This document shows positions 63,514-64,000 of a DNA stretch of 64,000 nt, piece after piece. Both the position numbers and the translations under genes were made by a program. The notes under the pieces were generated by a model that was not told the DNA's origin, did no database searches, and worked only from the letters and a program-made list of their open reading frames with translations. This DNA is from Pedobacter frigiditerrae (GTDB lineage: Bacteria > Bacteroidota > Bacteroidia > Sphingobacteriales > Sphingobacteriaceae), in contig NZ_JAVTSS010000002.1 in the NCBI RefSeq assembly GCF_032678705.1, positions 1,922,001-1,986,000 on the forward strand, given 5' to 3'. Positions within the stretch are counted from its first letter, which is position 1; the number at the start of each line of letters is the position of its first letter.

Positions 63514-64000
63514 ATGAATAAAGAGCCATACAAACAGTTTGGCTCAATTAAATTTAGCCTTATGATAATATACTTGCTCCCTATAATAATCATAGCAATA
63601 GCTGTCCTGAGCTACCTATTAGGCAAGAAGAATGGCATTACAAAGGAGGTAATAAAAACAATACAGCTCCCACCAGTAGCCATTGAAGAGACCAATTTAT
63701 ATGGTGATGAAACCCAACACCAGTTTGAATTAAGATGCCACAACGCCTTAATACTGTATTTAAACGAACATCGTTTTCTTTATTACAGGAATGGGAACAG
63801 CTTTCAAGTAAATTTAGAACTGGAAGATGGAAGTACATTTTTGATTAGCATAGATAGCATATATGAGTTCAAGTGCATCGAGTTTAAATCTAGGCTCTCA
63901 ACAACCATTATTCCAGATAGAAAGCTAAGTGAGGTTTCAGAAATGATAAACAGACTGAATGCAAGATTAGTGTTCAATCCATTGCATTTAGACTATGAAA
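63514..64000 (+). CDS. Membrane-anchored protein, cut off by the window end
   Basis: ATG at 63514; about 162 residues are visible without a stop. One membrane segment near residue 16-40 (MIIYLLPIIIIAIAVLSYLL) and a soluble part after it. The visible part is not recognised as a known family. Confidence 0.6.
   Translation, partial: MNKEPYKQFGSIKFSLMIIYLLPIIIIAIAVLSYLLGKKNGITKEVIKTIQLPPVAIEETNLYGDETQHQFELRCHNALILYLNEHRFLYYRNGNSFQVNLELEDGSTFLISIDSIYEFKCIEFKSRLSTTIIPDRKLSEVSEMINRLNARLVFNPLHLDYE

Overview
The window looks like chromosomal DNA of a Bacteroidota bacterium, most likely a Pedobacter-like member of the Sphingobacteriaceae. The evidence is AT-rich DNA, almost no Shine-Dalgarno sequences, promoters of the TTTG-(19-20 bp)-TAnnTTTG type, a TonB-dependent receptor, monomeric isocitrate dehydrogenase, many DoxX, SRPBCC and DinB proteins, and a tRNA without an encoded CCA end. 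All family names come from reading the sequence; no database search was run.

Layout. 1-13.2 kb is ordinary chromosome: a partial NmrA-like reductase, a lipoprotein, DoxX proteins, an ArsR regulator with SRPBCC and VOC proteins, a methyltransferase, DinB, GlxA/AraC regulators, a phosphatase and an OsmC protein. 13.2-20.3 kb is the highlight. Four imperfectly palindromic sites of about 115-140 bp, each with a TAAC...GTTA core, separate small gene units that all read leftward. The array starts beside a tyrosine recombinase (18316-19374), itself coupled to a zinc-finger gene and facing an ssb gene. The outer arms of neighbouring sites are complementary over 10 nt and differ from pair to pair, which is the arrangement expected of integron gene cassettes. 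The recombinase resembles IntI at its C-terminus but lacks the long IntI-specific insertion. One cassette carries an ECF sigma factor, a small Cys-rich secreted protein and an ArsM-type arsenite methyltransferase, each behind a copy of the same promoter motif.

20.3-55.9 kb is mostly core: repeat-rich spacer, TonB receptor, sorbosone-dehydrogenase-like protein, ankyrin proteins (one apparently frameshifted), icd, a two-component system, a tandem-repeat secreted protein followed by an HTTM-like membrane protein, dnaX, the rpsF-rpsR-rplI operon, mtgA, a large AsmA-like protein, and an iron-sulfur electron-transfer pair. Several intergenic stretches hold dispersed palindromic repeats shared between loci.

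From tRNA-Phe (55878-55950) to the window end lies an accessory island of mostly unrecognised small genes. It includes a helicase-like protein with a related gene pair upstream, a strongly structured putative RNA (61441-61590), a TerB-like protein, and a run of short membrane or secreted proteins cut off by the window edge. A CCCCTCATAAA motif sits in inverted orientation on both sides of the helicase module.
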